From the NCBI GenBank assembly GCA_007050995.1, contig VJOU01000001.1, positions 62,001-126,000 of the forward strand: 64,000 bases of DNA, given 5' to 3'. The notes under the pieces were generated by a model. That model saw only the letters and a program-made list of their open reading frames with translations, had not been told where the DNA came from and searched no databases. How positions within the stretch are numbered: the stretch's first letter is position 1; each line of letters opens with the position of its first letter. Positions 1-9,871 of the stretch are shown one piece after another. The DNA comes from Glycocaulis profundi (GTDB lineage: Bacteria > Pseudomonadota > Alphaproteobacteria > Caulobacterales > Maricaulaceae). Position numbers and translations under genes: made by a program.

Positions 1-2760
1 GGCCGGCGCATGGCGGCCCATGCGATCAACCAGGACGTCGGCGGCGTGCCGCGTCAGATCACCAACGTCAACGCCTTCCCGGTCGCAGCGATCAACCGGA
101 TCGAGGTCCTGCGCGACGGCGCCTCGGCGCTTTACGGCGCGGACGCGACCGCCGGGGTGGTGAACACCATCCTGAGCGCCTCGCTGGAGGGCAACCGCCT
201 GACCTACCGCCAGAGCTGGCTGGAGGGCACGGAATCCGGCGACCGGCAGATCGACTTCGCGTCGGGCACCGCGTTCAACAACGGGCGCACGCGGGTGCTG
301 TTCGTGGGTTCGTACTACGAGCGCGACGGCCTGTTCGCCAGCGAGCTGGGCGAGCAGTTCTCCACCACCGACAAGCGCGGGCTGCTGGGCGATTCCCCCT
401 TCGCCACCGAAGGCACGCGCTACCGCCTGACCAGCGCCATCTCGCCCTTCGGTCAGTTCCGGGTCGGCGGCATCAACGACGAAGGCGCCTGGGACGGTCG
501 GCGGGTCACCCAGGGCGGCACGAACATGACCAATGCCGGCGGGGTGTTCTCCATCCAGCCGTGCGGATTCGCCAACACCCGCTACGAGATCGGCGAAGTG
601 GCCAGTGAAGGCTGCATGGGCGTGCGCGATTCCACCGTCAACTCCGCCTTCTGGTACGACTTCAACCGGATGCAGCCCAACAACGCGCTGGGCGAAGGCG
701 TGGACATCGCCATCGACGAGGATCAGGCCCGCGGCCGCCAGTTCATCTCCGAACTGGTCCGCTACAACGCCTATGGCCTGGTCGAGCACCAGTTCGACAA
801 CGGCGTCGAGGCGTTCGGCGAGTTCCTCTATTACCGCGCCGAAACCGACTCCAGCCGGGCGCCGCAGCCCATGGATTCGGGGCTCGCCTACTTGGTGGTG
901 CCCAAGGAGAACTACTGGAACCCCTTCGGGCCGATCGGCTCGCCTAACCGCATTCCGGGCATCGACGCGCCCGCGGAGGGTCTGGACGTTCTGATCGAGC
1001 GCTGGCGCCCGACCGAGCTGGGCAACCGCTTCATCCGCACCGAAACCGACACCTTCCGCCTGATGGGCGGGCTGCGGGGCGACGCCGCGGGCTGGGACTG
1101 GGAAGGCGCGTTCGGCTACAGCGCCAACCGGGCGGAGGATCTGGAAGGCAACCGGATTTCCAAAACCCTGCTCGAGGCTGAGCTGGCCCGCGACACGCCC
1201 GACGCGATCAATCCCTTCGGCGGGCCCAACGCGAACACCGAAGAGCAGTGGAGCCGGGTGCGCATCTCCTCGACCAACGTGGGCACGACCACTCTGGCCA
1301 CGGCGGATTTCCGCGTCTCCCGGCCGGATCTGTTCACCAACTGGGCCGGGCAGGTGGGCGCGTCCTTCTCCGCCGACTGGCGACGTGAATCCTATGAAGA
1401 AGATCGTGACGAGCGTCTGGACGGCACCATCATCTTCGACGACTCCACCGTCAGCGGCATCTCCGACGTTGTGGGGGTGAGCCCGACCTCGGACTCCTCG
1501 GCCAGCCGCAACGTGTTCGCCGCCTCCGGCGAGGTTCTGGTGCCTCTGCGCGCAGGAGACGGCTCGGGCCTGTTCTTCAACGAGATCAACCTGCAGCTGG
1601 CCGCCCGCGGCGAGTATTTCGACGACATCGAGACCGGCACGATCAAGCCCAAGATCGCGGTGTCGTGGTTCCCGGTGGAAAACATCAACTTCCGGGCCGC
1701 GTATTCGCAGGGCTTCCGCGCGCCCAACCTGGTCCAGCTCTACCGCGGCGACATCAGCCGGCTGACCCTGGGCAACCGGGACTTCTACCGGGCGGACGTG
1801 ATCGACGACCCGCTGTCGACGGGCAACGCCTACATGGCCCAGATCCGGCGGGCCAATCCCGATCTGAACAACGAGGACACCGAGACCTACGTGGTCGGCA
1901 TGAACGCCGACCTGCGCGACCTGTTCCAGGCGAGCTGGCTCACCTCGTTCAATGTCGGGGTCGATTACTGGCGCTTCGAGCAGACCGGCGTGATCGACAC
2001 CTTCGGGGTGGAGGAAAACCTGGCCCTGGACTTCCTGCTGCGCCGCGAGGGCGGGGCCAACCCCAACGTGGTCCGCGCGCCGGTCACCGGGGAGGACGAA
2101 GCCCTGTTCGACGCCTGGAACGCCGCCAATCCGGGCGACCAGCGCGCGCCGGCGGGCGAAGTCCTGCAGGTGGTGGACACCTACATCAATCTCGACCGGC
2201 AGGAAGCGGACGGCATCGACTTCGCCGTGAACGCCTCCATCGACGGCGGTGCGGCGGGCACGTTCGACCTCGACTTCGAGGCGACCCGGCTGCTGACCCT
2301 GAACGTGTTCCGCAACGAGGAGCTGACCGAGCTGGTCGGCAATCCGGAGTTCGCCGGACGGTTCAGCTCGCTCGCGGTCGACCGGGTGGAGCTTGACGGC
2401 AATCCGCAGTGGCGGGCCACCGCCAGCATCCGCTGGCGCGGCGACGGCGCGCTGCGCCCGTTCGGCGCGGGCGCGGTGTTCCGCTATATCGACGGCTTCA
2501 CCGACACCGGCGGCTATTACGACGACGCCGACGGCGAGCGGGTGTTCTGGCGGGTCGAGGACAATATCCGGGTCAGCACCTACGTGGACTACCGGCCCAG
2601 CTTTGACGGCCTGCCCATCTCGAACGCGCGGATCCGGCTGGGCGTGAACAACCTGTTCGACACCCAGCCGCCGCTGTGGCGCAACGCCCGCGGCTGGAAC
2701 ACGGAGTATCACTCCGTCAAGGGCCGCGAGTTCTACGCCCAGGTCCGGGCCGGCTTCTGA
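1..2760 (+). CDS. TonB-dependent outer-membrane receptor, 5' end missing
   Basis: Imports a substrate across the outer membrane using TonB energy. The frame is open from base 1, and the first visible residues (GRRMAAHAINQ, then INRIEVLRDGASALYGADA) are the middle of the plug domain. The signal peptide, TonB box and start of the plug therefore lie left of the window, and the ATG at 10 is internal. About 919 residues are visible. The barrel part has the usual YSQGFRAPNL strand-turn and NPDLNNEDTETY blocks, and the protein ends in an aromatic-terminated strand (FYAQVRAGF). Size and plug sequence fit the large receptors abundant in Caulobacterales and sphingomonads. The substrate cannot be read from sequence. 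A hydrolase, a carboxylate transporter and an SGNH-like protein follow on the same strand, suggesting a carboxylate-bearing or ester substrate. Confidence 0.93.
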   Translation, partial: GRRMAAHAINQDVGGVPRQITNVNAFPVAAINRIEVLRDGASALYGADATAGVVNTILSASLEGNRLTYRQSWLEGTESGDRQIDFASGTAFNNGRTRVLFVGSYYERDGLFASELGEQFSTTDKRGLLGDSPFATEGTRYRLTSAISPFGQFRVGGINDEGAWDGRRVTQGGTNMTNAGGVFSIQPCGFANTRYEIGEVASEGCMGVRDSTVNSAFWYDFNRMQPNNALGEGVDIAIDEDQARGRQFISELVRYNAYGLVEHQFDNGVEAFGEFLYYRAETDSSRAPQPMDSGLAYLVVPKENYWNPFGPIGSPNRIPGIDAPAEGLDVLIERWRPTELGNRFIRTETDTFRLMGGLRGDAAGWDWEGAFGYSANRAEDLEGNRISKTLLEAELARDTPDAINPFGGPNANTEEQWSRVRISSTNVGTTTLATADFRVSRPDLFTNWAGQVGASFSADWRRESYEEDRDERLDGTIIFDDSTVSGISDVVGVSPTSDSSASRNVFAASGEVLVPLRAGDGSGLFFNEINLQLAARGEYFDDIETGTIKPKIAVSWFPVENINFRAAYSQGFRAPNLVQLYRGDISRLTLGNRDFYRADVIDDPLSTGNAYMAQIRRANPDLNNEDTETYVVGMNADLRDLFQASWLTSFNVGVDYWRFEQTGVIDTFGVEENLALDFLLRREGGANPNVVRAPVTGEDEALFDAWNAANPGDQRAPAGEVLQVVDTYINLDRQEADGIDFAVNASIDGGAAGTFDLDFEATRLLTLNVFRNEELTELVGNPEFAGRFSSLAVDRVELDGNPQWRATASIRWRGDGALRPFGAGAVFRYIDGFTDTGGYYDDADGERVFWRVEDNIRVSTYVDYRPSFDGLPISNARIRLGVNNLFDTQPPLWRNARGWNTEYHSVKGREFYAQVRAGF

Positions 2761-2877
2761 CCGTCGCCTGACCGGGACCGGCGCCTGGCGCCGGTCCCGG
2801 TCGGCCTGCGCCGTCATGGCATACCCGTCACTTCCTTTCACGACGCGCCATTGCGCCTCCGCGCCGGAGATTTCCCG

Positions 2878-3771
2878 ATGACGCTCCCCCTTCATCGCCG
2901 CACGGTCCTGAGCGGGCTCGCGGCCTGTGCGGCGGCCGCCGCGCTCCGCCCTTCGGCGTTCGCGGCGGATCCGGGCGACGGCGCTTTCCGGTTCGAACTT
3001 CCGGTCCCGTTCCTTCCAGAGCGCACGATGCGCGTGTGGGGATACGTCCCGGCGCGGGCCTCCGGCCCCGTCGTCATCGTGATGCACGGACAGGGCCGCA
3101 ACGCGGACGAGTATCGGGACTTCTGGATCGAGGGCGCACGCGCCCACGGCCTGACCATTCTCGCCCCTGAATTCGACCGGGACGGCTTTCCGACATCGCG
3201 CGAATACAACATGGGCCGCGTGGCCGAAGCTGATGGCGGCCTGCGCCCCCCAGAGGCGCGGAGCTTCAGCCTGATCGGGCAGGTCTTCGACGCCGCCCGC
3301 GAGCGGCTGGGCGTCGATCCTGACGGCTTCACCCTGTTCGGCCATTCGGCGGGCGCGCAGTACGTCCACCGATACATGCTGTTCACCCCGGACGCGCGCG
3401 CGACGCGCGCCATCGCGGCGAACGCGGGCTGGTACACCCGGCCCGTGTTCGACCAGCCCTATCCCCACGGCGCCGCGGAGGCGGGGCTGACGGACGCGGA
3501 CATCGAGCGGTATCTGGCCGCGCCGCTGACCATCATGCTCGGCGATGCGGACACCGACACCTCGCAGTCCTCGCTGAACACCGATCCGGAGGTCATGGTG
3601 CAGGGACCGCATCGTTTCGCCCGCGGACGGCACGTGTTCGAACTGGCCCGTGACGAAGCGGAGCGCCGGGGCGTCCGCTTCGGCTGGTCTCAGGTGATTG
3701 TTCCTGACGTGGGCCATTCAGGCGATATCATGTCGCGCCACGCGGCGGATCTGATCGGGGGGGCGGGCTGA
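2878..3771 (+). CDS. Tat-exported alpha/beta hydrolase, polyester-depolymerase-like
   Basis: A 297-residue secreted serine hydrolase. The N-terminus HRRTVLSGLAACAAAAAL is a twin-arginine signal with cleavage near AFA-ADPG. The nucleophile elbow is GHSAG, a late DVGHSGD block supplies the likely catalytic His, and the N-terminal MHGQGRNADEY is the oxyanion-loop region. These fit the PHB-depolymerase-like esterase group. An upstream in-frame TTG at 2851 exists, but the ATG at 2878 has GGAG eight bases before it and puts the Tat motif at the very N-terminus. The stop overlaps the next start by one base, so hydrolase and transporter are almost certainly co-translated. Substrate is inferred only; peptide, sugar or siderophore esters are alternatives. 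Confidence 0.8.
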   Translation: MTLPLHRRTVLSGLAACAAAAALRPSAFAADPGDGAFRFELPVPFLPERTMRVWGYVPARASGPVVIVMHGQGRNADEYRDFWIEGARAHGLTILAPEFDRDGFPTSREYNMGRVAEADGGLRPPEARSFSLIGQVFDAARERLGVDPDGFTLFGHSAGAQYVHRYMLFTPDARATRAIAANAGWYTRPVFDQPYPHGAAEAGLTDADIERYLAAPLTIMLGDADTDTSQSSLNTDPEVMVQGPHRFARGRHVFELARDEAERRGVRFGWSQVIVPDVGHSGDIMSRHAADLIGGAG

Positions 3772-5210
3772 TGCGCGCGCGATATCAATGGGTGGGCTTC
3801 TTTGCTGGCCCTGCTCTGGGACTGGCCGTGGCCCTGTTCTTCCGGCCCGAGGGCCTGCCTGAACAGGCCGCTCTGGTCGCCGGGCTGGGCATTCTGATGG
3901 CGGTCTGGTGGGCGACCGAGGCCATCCCGGTCGCCGCGACCGCCTTCGCGCCCCTCATCGTGCTCCCGCTTCTGGGACTGGGCTCGTTCAGCGAGGCCGC
4001 CGCGCCTTACGCCAACCCGGTCATCTTCCTGTTCCTGGGCGGGTTCGTGATCGCGCTGGCGATCGAGCGATGCGGTCTTCACCGCCGGATCGCCTTCGCG
4101 CTGATCCTGGCGATCGGCAGCAACGCCCGGCGGATCATCGCCGGGTTCATGCTGGCCACGGCGCTGGTCAGCATGTGGATATCCAACACCTCGTCGTCTC
4201 TGATGCTGCTGCCCATCGCGGTGTCGGTGGCCGTGGTGATGAGCGAAACCATGCCCGATCTGGACGAAGGCGCGCAGCGCAACTTCGCCACCGCGCTCCT
4301 TCTGGGCGTGGCCTATGCGGCGACCATCGGCGGTCTGGCGACCCTGATCGGCACCCCGCCCAACGCCTTCCTGGCCGCCTTCATGCAGGAGACCTACGAC
4401 ATCGAGATCGGCTTCCTGCGCTGGATGCTGGTCGGCGTGCCGCTGATGATCGTCATGCTGCCCATCGCCTGGTTCATGCTGGTCCGGGTGATCTTCCCGA
4501 TCCGCTTCGAGGTCTCCACCCAGACCATCGATCACATCCGTGAGCTGCGACGGTCGCTGGGCAAACCGTCGGCGGCCGAAATACGCACCGCCGCGCTGTT
4601 CCTGTCCATGGTGACGCTGTGGGTCGCGCGCGAGCCGCTGCAGGCGGCGTTCGGCCTGGAAGCGCTCAGCGACGCGGGCATCGCCATCGCCGCTGCTCTG
4701 GCCGCCTTCCTCATCCCGTCGGGGGAGAAGGGCCGCTCGCTCATGGACTGGGAATCCACCAAACAGCTTCCCTGGGGCGTGCTGATCCTGTTCGGCGGAG
4801 GCCTGTCTCTGGCTGCGGCGGTGTCCAGCTCCGGGCTGGCGCTGTGGATGGGCGAGCAGCTCGCGCCGCTGGGCGCGGGCAACATCCTGCTGCTGATCAT
4901 CGTCGCGACCATTCTGGTGATCTTCCTGACCGAACTGACCAGCAATCTGGGCACCACCGCCACCTTCCTTCCGGTGATCGCGGCCATCGCCATGGAGAGC
5001 GGCGACAACATCATGCTCTATGTCGTGCCGGTCACGCTGGCCGCCAGCTGCGCCTTCATGCTTCCGGTCGCCACCCCGCCCAACGCCATCGTGTTCAGCT
5101 CGGGCCGGGTGTCCATTCCCCAGATGGTCCGGGCCGGGTTCTGGCTGAACATGATCGCGGCGGTGATCGCCACCACCGCGGCCGTCACCCTCGTCCCGCT
5201 GGTCTTCTGA
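3771..5210 (+). CDS. SLC13/DASS family carboxylate transporter
   Basis: A 479-residue inner-membrane carrier of the divalent anion:sodium symporter family (di- and tricarboxylates or sulfate). It carries the family signature SCAFMLPVATPPNAIV starting near residue 426, preceded by the second SNT-type motif ELTSNLGTTATFLPV, and the matching first-half motif WISNTSSSLMLLPIA. This inverted duplication is typical of DASS carriers, and there are about 11-12 hydrophobic segments. The start codon shares one base with the stop of the hydrolase gene. A secreted hydrolase coupled to a carboxylate symporter suggests uptake of the released acid. A paralogue lies at 10428-11951. Confidence 0.9.
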   Translation: MRARYQWVGFFAGPALGLAVALFFRPEGLPEQAALVAGLGILMAVWWATEAIPVAATAFAPLIVLPLLGLGSFSEAAAPYANPVIFLFLGGFVIALAIERCGLHRRIAFALILAIGSNARRIIAGFMLATALVSMWISNTSSSLMLLPIAVSVAVVMSETMPDLDEGAQRNFATALLLGVAYAATIGGLATLIGTPPNAFLAAFMQETYDIEIGFLRWMLVGVPLMIVMLPIAWFMLVRVIFPIRFEVSTQTIDHIRELRRSLGKPSAAEIRTAALFLSMVTLWVAREPLQAAFGLEALSDAGIAIAAALAAFLIPSGEKGRSLMDWESTKQLPWGVLILFGGGLSLAAAVSSSGLALWMGEQLAPLGAGNILLLIIVATILVIFLTELTSNLGTTATFLPVIAAIAMESGDNIMLYVVPVTLAASCAFMLPVATPPNAIVFSSGRVSIPQMVRAGFWLNMIAAVIATTAAVTLVPLVF

Positions 5211-5238
5211 CAGGCCCGAACAAGGAAAGGACCGCCTC

Positions 5239-6216
5239 ATGTCGGCCTCGACCCCGACCTTCCCGGCGCGCGCCGCCGCCCTGGCTCTGACGACCGTTCT
5301 GCTCGGCGCGCCTCAGGCTCACGCGGAGGACGCGCCGCCTGCCTGCGCGCAGGACGGCGCGAGCGTGCTGTTCGTGGGCAACAGCTATCTGTTCGGCTCC
5401 ACCTCGCCGCTGCGTTACTACCGGGCGGACTCCGTCGCGGATCTTTACGAGACCGGCTTCGGCGGCGTGCCCGCCCTGTTCGGCGTGTTCGCCGACCAGG
5501 CCGGGCTCGAGCTGGACATCAGCCACGCCCTGTCGTCGGGTTTCGGCCTGCATGACCATGTCGAGGCGGGACTGGACCGTTTCACGGCGGGCTGGAACTG
5601 CGCGGCCCTTCAGAGCCTGAGCATGCTCGACCGGGAGCGGCCCGGCGATCCGGGCCGTCTGGTCGAAGCCGCCGGGACGCTCGCCGGCGCGCTCGCCTCG
5701 GGCAACCCGGACACACGCATCACGCTGGTCGCGACGTGGGCGCGCGCCGATTACGTGCATCGCGAGAACCGGCCCTGGTCCGGCGAGGGACTGGAGGCCA
5801 TGACCGCCGACATCCGCGCCGGATACGAACAGGCCGCCGAAGCCATCGGCGCGGTCGAGGACATCGCCCCCGTCGGCGAAGCCTGGCTGGCGGCCATCGG
5901 CGCAGGGCTGGCGGTGGAGAACCCTTACGAGGGCGTCCCCCACGGCATGATCGATCTGTGGGGATACGACCATCACCACGCCAGCGCCCACGGATACTAT
6001 CTCGAGGCCCTGGTCCTGTTCGCGCGCCTGACGGGTCTCGACCCGCGGTCTCTGGGCGAGACGGAGCTGGGCGCGTGGGAGCTCGGCATCGCGCCGGAGG
6101 TCGCCGCAGGGCTTCAGGACGCCGCGTGGCGGGCCTCGGGCCGCGACGCGCTGGAGCCCTTCACCCCCGCCCCCGCGAGCCAGTGGCGGCCCGGTCGGAT
6201 GGACGTCGATCCCTGA
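5239..6216 (+). CDS. secreted SGNH-hydrolase-like protein
   Basis: A 325-residue protein with a signal peptide cleaved after AHA (about residue 29). The mature part opens with VLFVGNSYLFG, resembling block I of DUF4886/SGNH proteins, although the usual Ser-containing GDS is GNS. A late block, GYDHHHASAHGYYLEAL, resembles block V with Asp and His near the end of the domain. I infer an esterase or deacetylase-like fold; catalytic function is not proven. A purine-rich site (AAGGAAAGGA) precedes the ATG. It follows the SLC13 gene by 28 bases, so it probably belongs to the same unit as the hydrolase and transporter. Confidence 0.6.
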   Translation: MSASTPTFPARAAALALTTVLLGAPQAHAEDAPPACAQDGASVLFVGNSYLFGSTSPLRYYRADSVADLYETGFGGVPALFGVFADQAGLELDISHALSSGFGLHDHVEAGLDRFTAGWNCAALQSLSMLDRERPGDPGRLVEAAGTLAGALASGNPDTRITLVATWARADYVHRENRPWSGEGLEAMTADIRAGYEQAAEAIGAVEDIAPVGEAWLAAIGAGLAVENPYEGVPHGMIDLWGYDHHHASAHGYYLEALVLFARLTGLDPRSLGETELGAWELGIAPEVAAGLQDAAWRASGRDALEPFTPAPASQWRPGRMDVDP

Positions 6217-6306
6217 TCGGATCAGGGCCCGTCACGGCGAAGGCAGGAGCTCCCCAAGAAAGCCCCCGGAAGGATAAGACTGCGCACCGATGATGAGGCG
6301 GAGGAA

Positions 6307-6383
<77 letters not shown>

Positions 6384-6465
6384 GTGGTGGCGCTCTCTTA
6401 CATGCGATGGGCGTGGTGTTCAATGCGCCTTTCCGCATCCGGGCGCAGGCGCTTATATCGGGGCC

Positions 6466-8478
6466 ATGCAGACGGCGGACCTCATTCTGTTCGGCGCGGC
6501 CGCGCTGGTGCTCCTGGCGATCGCCGGGGCCGCGGTCACGCGTCAGGCGGGCGCGCCGCTGCTGCTCATCTTCCTGTGCCTGGGCATGCTGGCGGGCGAG
6601 GAGGGGCCGGGCGGGATCGCGTTCCACAATCTCGATCTGGCCTATCTGTTCGGCTCGCTGGCGATCGCCCTGATCCTGTTCAACGGCGGTCTGGGCACGA
6701 AGGCGCGGCGTCTGCGCACCGTGCTCAGGCCTGCCATCTCGCTGGCCACGCTGGGGGTGCTGATCACCGCGGGCGTCACCGCGGTCGCCGCCCACATGCT
6801 GTTCGGGCTGGGCTGGGTGGAGAGCCTGCTGATGGGGGCCATCGTGTCCTCCACGGACGCCGCCGCCGTGCTGATGCTGATCGCGGGGCGGGACCTGAAG
6901 GCCCGGCCCCGGGTGGCGACCACGCTGGAGGCGGAATCAGGGTTCAACGACCCCATGGCGGTGATCCTGGTGGTCACGCTGGTGGAATGGCTGGCCCTGG
7001 GCGACGCGCCCCACCCGGTGTTCGCGCCCCTGATGATCGTCTGGTCCATCATCGCGGGCGGCGCGGTGGGCTGGTTCGGCGGACGGCTGGGCGCGATGAT
7101 CGAACGCAGGGTGGGCCTGCCCATCGGGCTCTATCCCATTTTCGCGATGGCCTTCGCGGTCTTCGTGTTCGCCTTCGCCCAGGTGATCGAGGCGTCCGGT
7201 TTCCTGGCCGTCTATCTGGCGGGGGTGGCGATGGCGTCCGCGCCCAGGCGCCGCGCGGCGGAGGCCACGGCGCGGTTCTCCGACGGTCTGGCCTGGCTGT
7301 CCCAGATCGGCCTGTTCCTGATGCTGGGCCTGCTGATCACGCCGTCCCACGCCATCGCTGTGGCCATGCCCGCGCTGGGGGTGGCCTTCGTTCTGATCTT
7401 CCTGGCCCGCCCCGTCGCGGTGCTGATCTGCCTGCTGCCGGAGAAGTTCCGGCGCAATGAGCGGATCTTCATCTCCTGGATGGGGCTGAGGGGGGCGGTG
7501 CCGATCTTTCTGGGCGCCTTCCCGGTACTGGCGGGGGTGGAGAACGCGAACCTGTATTTCTCCGCCGCCTTTGCGGTGGTGGTCGCCTCTCTGGTCATTC
7601 AGGGCTGGACGGCGGGGCCGGTCTCCCGGCTGGCGGGCGTGGCCCCGCCCCTGCCGCGCGGAGGCCGGATGCGCAATGTGGGCGCGGTGGCCGCGGTGGC
7701 GGCCGGCTTCACCGCCACGACCGCGGCGGTCTCCATCGCGGCGGGGGTGATCGAGCGCGAGACCCCGCTGTTCGCGGCGGGCACCACCGACCAGCTGCGC
7801 ACCGTGGTGCGGCCGCAGGAGGGTCTGATCCCGGATCCGCTGCGGCTGGAATCGCTGCCCGGCGACTGGCTTGAGACCGATCTGGCAGAGCGCCGCCAGC
7901 TCTTCGCCGAGATCGTGGCGGGGCTGATCGCGGCGGAGAACGCGCGCATCCTGTCCGACCGCGCCGCGCTGGAGGCCATGCGCGCCACCGAGGCGGCGGG
8001 CCGGGTCCTGCCGCTGAGCCAGCAGGCCCGGCGCGACGCCATCGCCCGGCGCTATGGCGGCCAGTACGGGGATCTGGACGATCTTCTGGCCCGGGCGGAC
8101 ATCATCCCGCCCTCGCTGGCGATCTCGCAGGCCGTGGTGGCGACCGGCTGGGGCAACGCGGCGGCGGCGCGCGAGCGCAACGCCCTGTTCGGGCGGGCGG
8201 GTCCGGCCGAAGGCCGCTTCGCGTCGCTGTCCGCCTCCGCGTCCGACTATGTCGAGCTGCTCAATACCCACCGTGATTTCGCGGGCTTCCGCGCCCAGCG
8301 CGCCCGCCTGCGCGAGCGCAACGCGCCGGTCACGGGGACCGCCCTGCTCGAACAGATCCGGCCCTATGCGGCCGAGGGCGACGCCTACATCAATCAGGTG
8401 CGCTCGATCCTGACCGGGGCGGACGATCTGGAACGGTTCGACGCCCGGCCCGCGACCGCCCCGGCGCCGGGAAGCTAG
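6466..8478 (+). CDS. CPA1 cation/proton antiporter fused to Bax-like glucosaminidase domain
   Basis: A 670-residue fusion. Residues 1 to about 385 are a CPA1 antiporter of the NhaP2/CvrA type, with SSTDAAAV and [13 protein letters not shown] ion-site motifs and about 12 membrane segments. The usual cytoplasmic TrkA-C domain is absent. An extra hydrophobic helix follows at about 405-425 ([20 protein letters not shown]). Residues from about 440 to 660 match the E. coli Bax/glucosaminidase family: [26 protein letters not shown] is followed by a [16 protein letters not shown] core and YVELLNTH near the end. In Bax the core reads QAAxESGWG; here it is QAVVATGWG, so the catalytic Glu is Ala559 and the domain is predicted inactive. 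An internal ATG at 7669 with GGAGG four bases upstream could give a separate product. The gene converges with the ABC ATPase, overlapping four bases. Confidence 0.85.
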   Translation: MQTADLILFGAAALVLLAIAGAAVTRQAGAPLLLIFLCLGMLAGEEGPGGIAFHNLDLAYLFGSLAIALILFNGGLGTKARRLRTVLRPAISLATLGVLITAGVTAVAAHMLFGLGWVESLLMGAIVSSTDAAAVLMLIAGRDLKARPRVATTLEAESGFNDPMAVILVVTLVEWLALGDAPHPVFAPLMIVWSIIAGGAVGWFGGRLGAMIERRVGLPIGLYPIFAMAFAVFVFAFAQVIEASGFLAVYLAGVAMASAPRRRAAEATARFSDGLAWLSQIGLFLMLGLLITPSHAIAVAMPALGVAFVLIFLARPVAVLICLLPEKFRRNERIFISWMGLRGAVPIFLGAFPVLAGVENANLYFSAAFAVVVASLVIQGWTAGPVSRLAGVAPPLPRGGRMRNVGAVAAVAAGFTATTAAVSIAAGVIERETPLFAAGTTDQLRTVVRPQEGLIPDPLRLESLPGDWLETDLAERRQLFAEIVAGLIAAENARILSDRAALEAMRATEAAGRVLPLSQQARRDAIARRYGGQYGDLDDLLARADIIPPSLAISQAVVATGWGNAAAARERNALFGRAGPAEGRFASLSASASDYVELLNTHRDFAGFRAQRARLRERNAPVTGTALLEQIRPYAAEGDAYINQVRSILTGADDLERFDARPATAPAPGS

Positions 8479-9434
8479 GCGCTTTCGGCCTGCCCCGCAT
8501 TGTAGGTCAGGGCCAGGAAGACGTCTTCGAGGTCGGGCTCCTCGGTCCTGAGATCGGCGATGCGAGAGCCTGAGGCGCGGAAGCGCTCGATCATCTCGGC
8601 CACCGACGCCTCGCCCACCTTGTAGGTGATCTCCAGCGCGCCGTTCCTGATTCGCGCGTCATGGGCTTCCAGACCAGCGGGCACGGCGGTCAGCGGCTCG
8701 ACCGGCTCGATCACCAGCATCTTGGAGTTCAGCCGTTTGAGCAGGGTCTCGGTGGGCTCGCAGGCGACGACCTCGCCCTCGTTGACGATGGCGATCTGGT
8801 CGCACAGCTGCTGGGCTTCCTCGAGATAATGGGTGGTCAGCACGATGGTCGTGCCCGCCTTGTTCAGCTCCACCACATATTCCCAGAGCTGGCGGCGCAG
8901 CTCAATGTCCACCCCGGCGGTGGGCTCGTCGAGCACCAGGACGGGCGGGTTGTGGACCAGCGCCTTGGCGACCAGCAGGCGGCGCTTCATCCCGCCCGAA
9001 AGCTGGCGGACATAGGCCTTGCGCTTGTCGAGCAGACCCACCGCGGCGAGGATCTCCTCTGTGCGGCGCTCGGCTTTCGGCACGCCGTAGAAGCCCGCCA
9101 TCAGTTCGAGCGTCTCTTCGGGGGTGAAGAAGACGTCCATGTTGATTTCCTGGGGCACCACGCCGATGGAGGCGCGCGCCCTGCGCGGCTCGGCGTCGAT
9201 GTCATGGCCCCAGATGCGGGCGCTGCCGCCCGACTTGTTGGTCAGGCCTGCGAAGATGTTGATGAAGGTGGACTTGCCCGCCCCGTTCGGCCCCAGCAGG
9301 CCGAAGATCGACCCGCGCGGCACGGCCAGGTCCACGCCCTTCAGCGCGTGCTTGGCGGGGGATTTCTTGGACGCGGGATAGGTCTTCTCTAGGCCGGTGG
9401 CCTCTAGCGCGAAATCAGGCAGGGGGGCGGTCAT
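8475..9434 (-). CDS. ABC-2 type transporter ATP-binding protein, YadG-like
   Basis: A 319-residue nucleotide-binding subunit: Walker A GPNGAGKST, signature LSGGMKRR, Walker B VLVLDEPTAGVD and switch His in LTTHYLEEAQ. The C-terminal extension (about residues 240-319) ends in EEPDLEDVFLALT, as in YadG/DrrA/CcmA-like exporter ATPases. No ABC-2 permease is adjacent: the neighbours are a convergent antiporter gene and a divergently placed small zinc-finger gene. Its partner must lie elsewhere or it is an orphan. Substrate unknown. Confidence 0.9.
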   Translation of the reverse strand: MTAPLPDFALEATGLEKTYPASKKSPAKHALKGVDLAVPRGSIFGLLGPNGAGKSTFINIFAGLTNKSGGSARIWGHDIDAEPRRARASIGVVPQEINMDVFFTPEETLELMAGFYGVPKAERRTEEILAAVGLLDKRKAYVRQLSGGMKRRLLVAKALVHNPPVLVLDEPTAGVDIELRRQLWEYVVELNKAGTTIVLTTHYLEEAQQLCDQIAIVNEGEVVACEPTETLLKRLNSKMLVIEPVEPLTAVPAGLEAHDARIRNGALEITYKVGEASVAEMIERFRASGSRIADLRTEEPDLEDVFLALTYNAGQAESA

Positions 9435-9566
9435 GGGCGGTTCCGGCGGGCTGGACGGCGACGTCCCGGTCAGATTGACGAACCGGGCTCGCGCGCCTTA
9501 GGAAGAACCTCAACTTAGGCGCCGCGCCCGCGTGCGTCCACGTCCGGAATCGCGAAGAGCGCACCC

Positions 9567-9806
9567 ATGGCCGAAGCCCCCAAGACCACCGTCCATCCCG
9601 AGAAGGCCCGCGCGGCCATGTTCGCCGCGCCCGAGCTGATCGTCACCGACCAGCACCGGGTGATGTGCGATGGCGGCGGCGGCGCGCTGGGCCATCCGCG
9701 GGTGTGGTATGACATGGGCGACGAGGGCTTCGTGGACTGCGGCTACTGCGACCGCCGCTTCGTCGCGCGGGGCGGCCCGCTCGATCCCGGCGCCGCCGGG
9801 GGCTGA
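9567..9806 (+). CDS. small zinc-finger protein, NDUFS6-like CHCC type
   Basis: A 79-residue protein with the CHCC zinc-finger pattern seen in the NDUFS6-related bacterial family: MCDGGGGALGHPRVWY, then VDCGYCDRRFV. These place Cys, His and a terminal Cys-x2-Cys as metal ligands. In mitochondria NDUFS6 is a complex I accessory subunit. The free-standing alphaproteobacterial homologues are widespread and their role is not established. It stands alone between an oppositely oriented ABC ATPase and a lipoprotein gene. Confidence 0.8.
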   Translation: MAEAPKTTVHPEKARAAMFAAPELIVTDQHRVMCDGGGGALGHPRVWYDMGDEGFVDCGYCDRRFVARGGPLDPGAAGG

Positions 9807-9871
9807 CGCCTCGCGGGAACCGGCGCCTCCCGGCTGCATTCCTCAACGAGGACAACAGCCGGAGATGCGCC

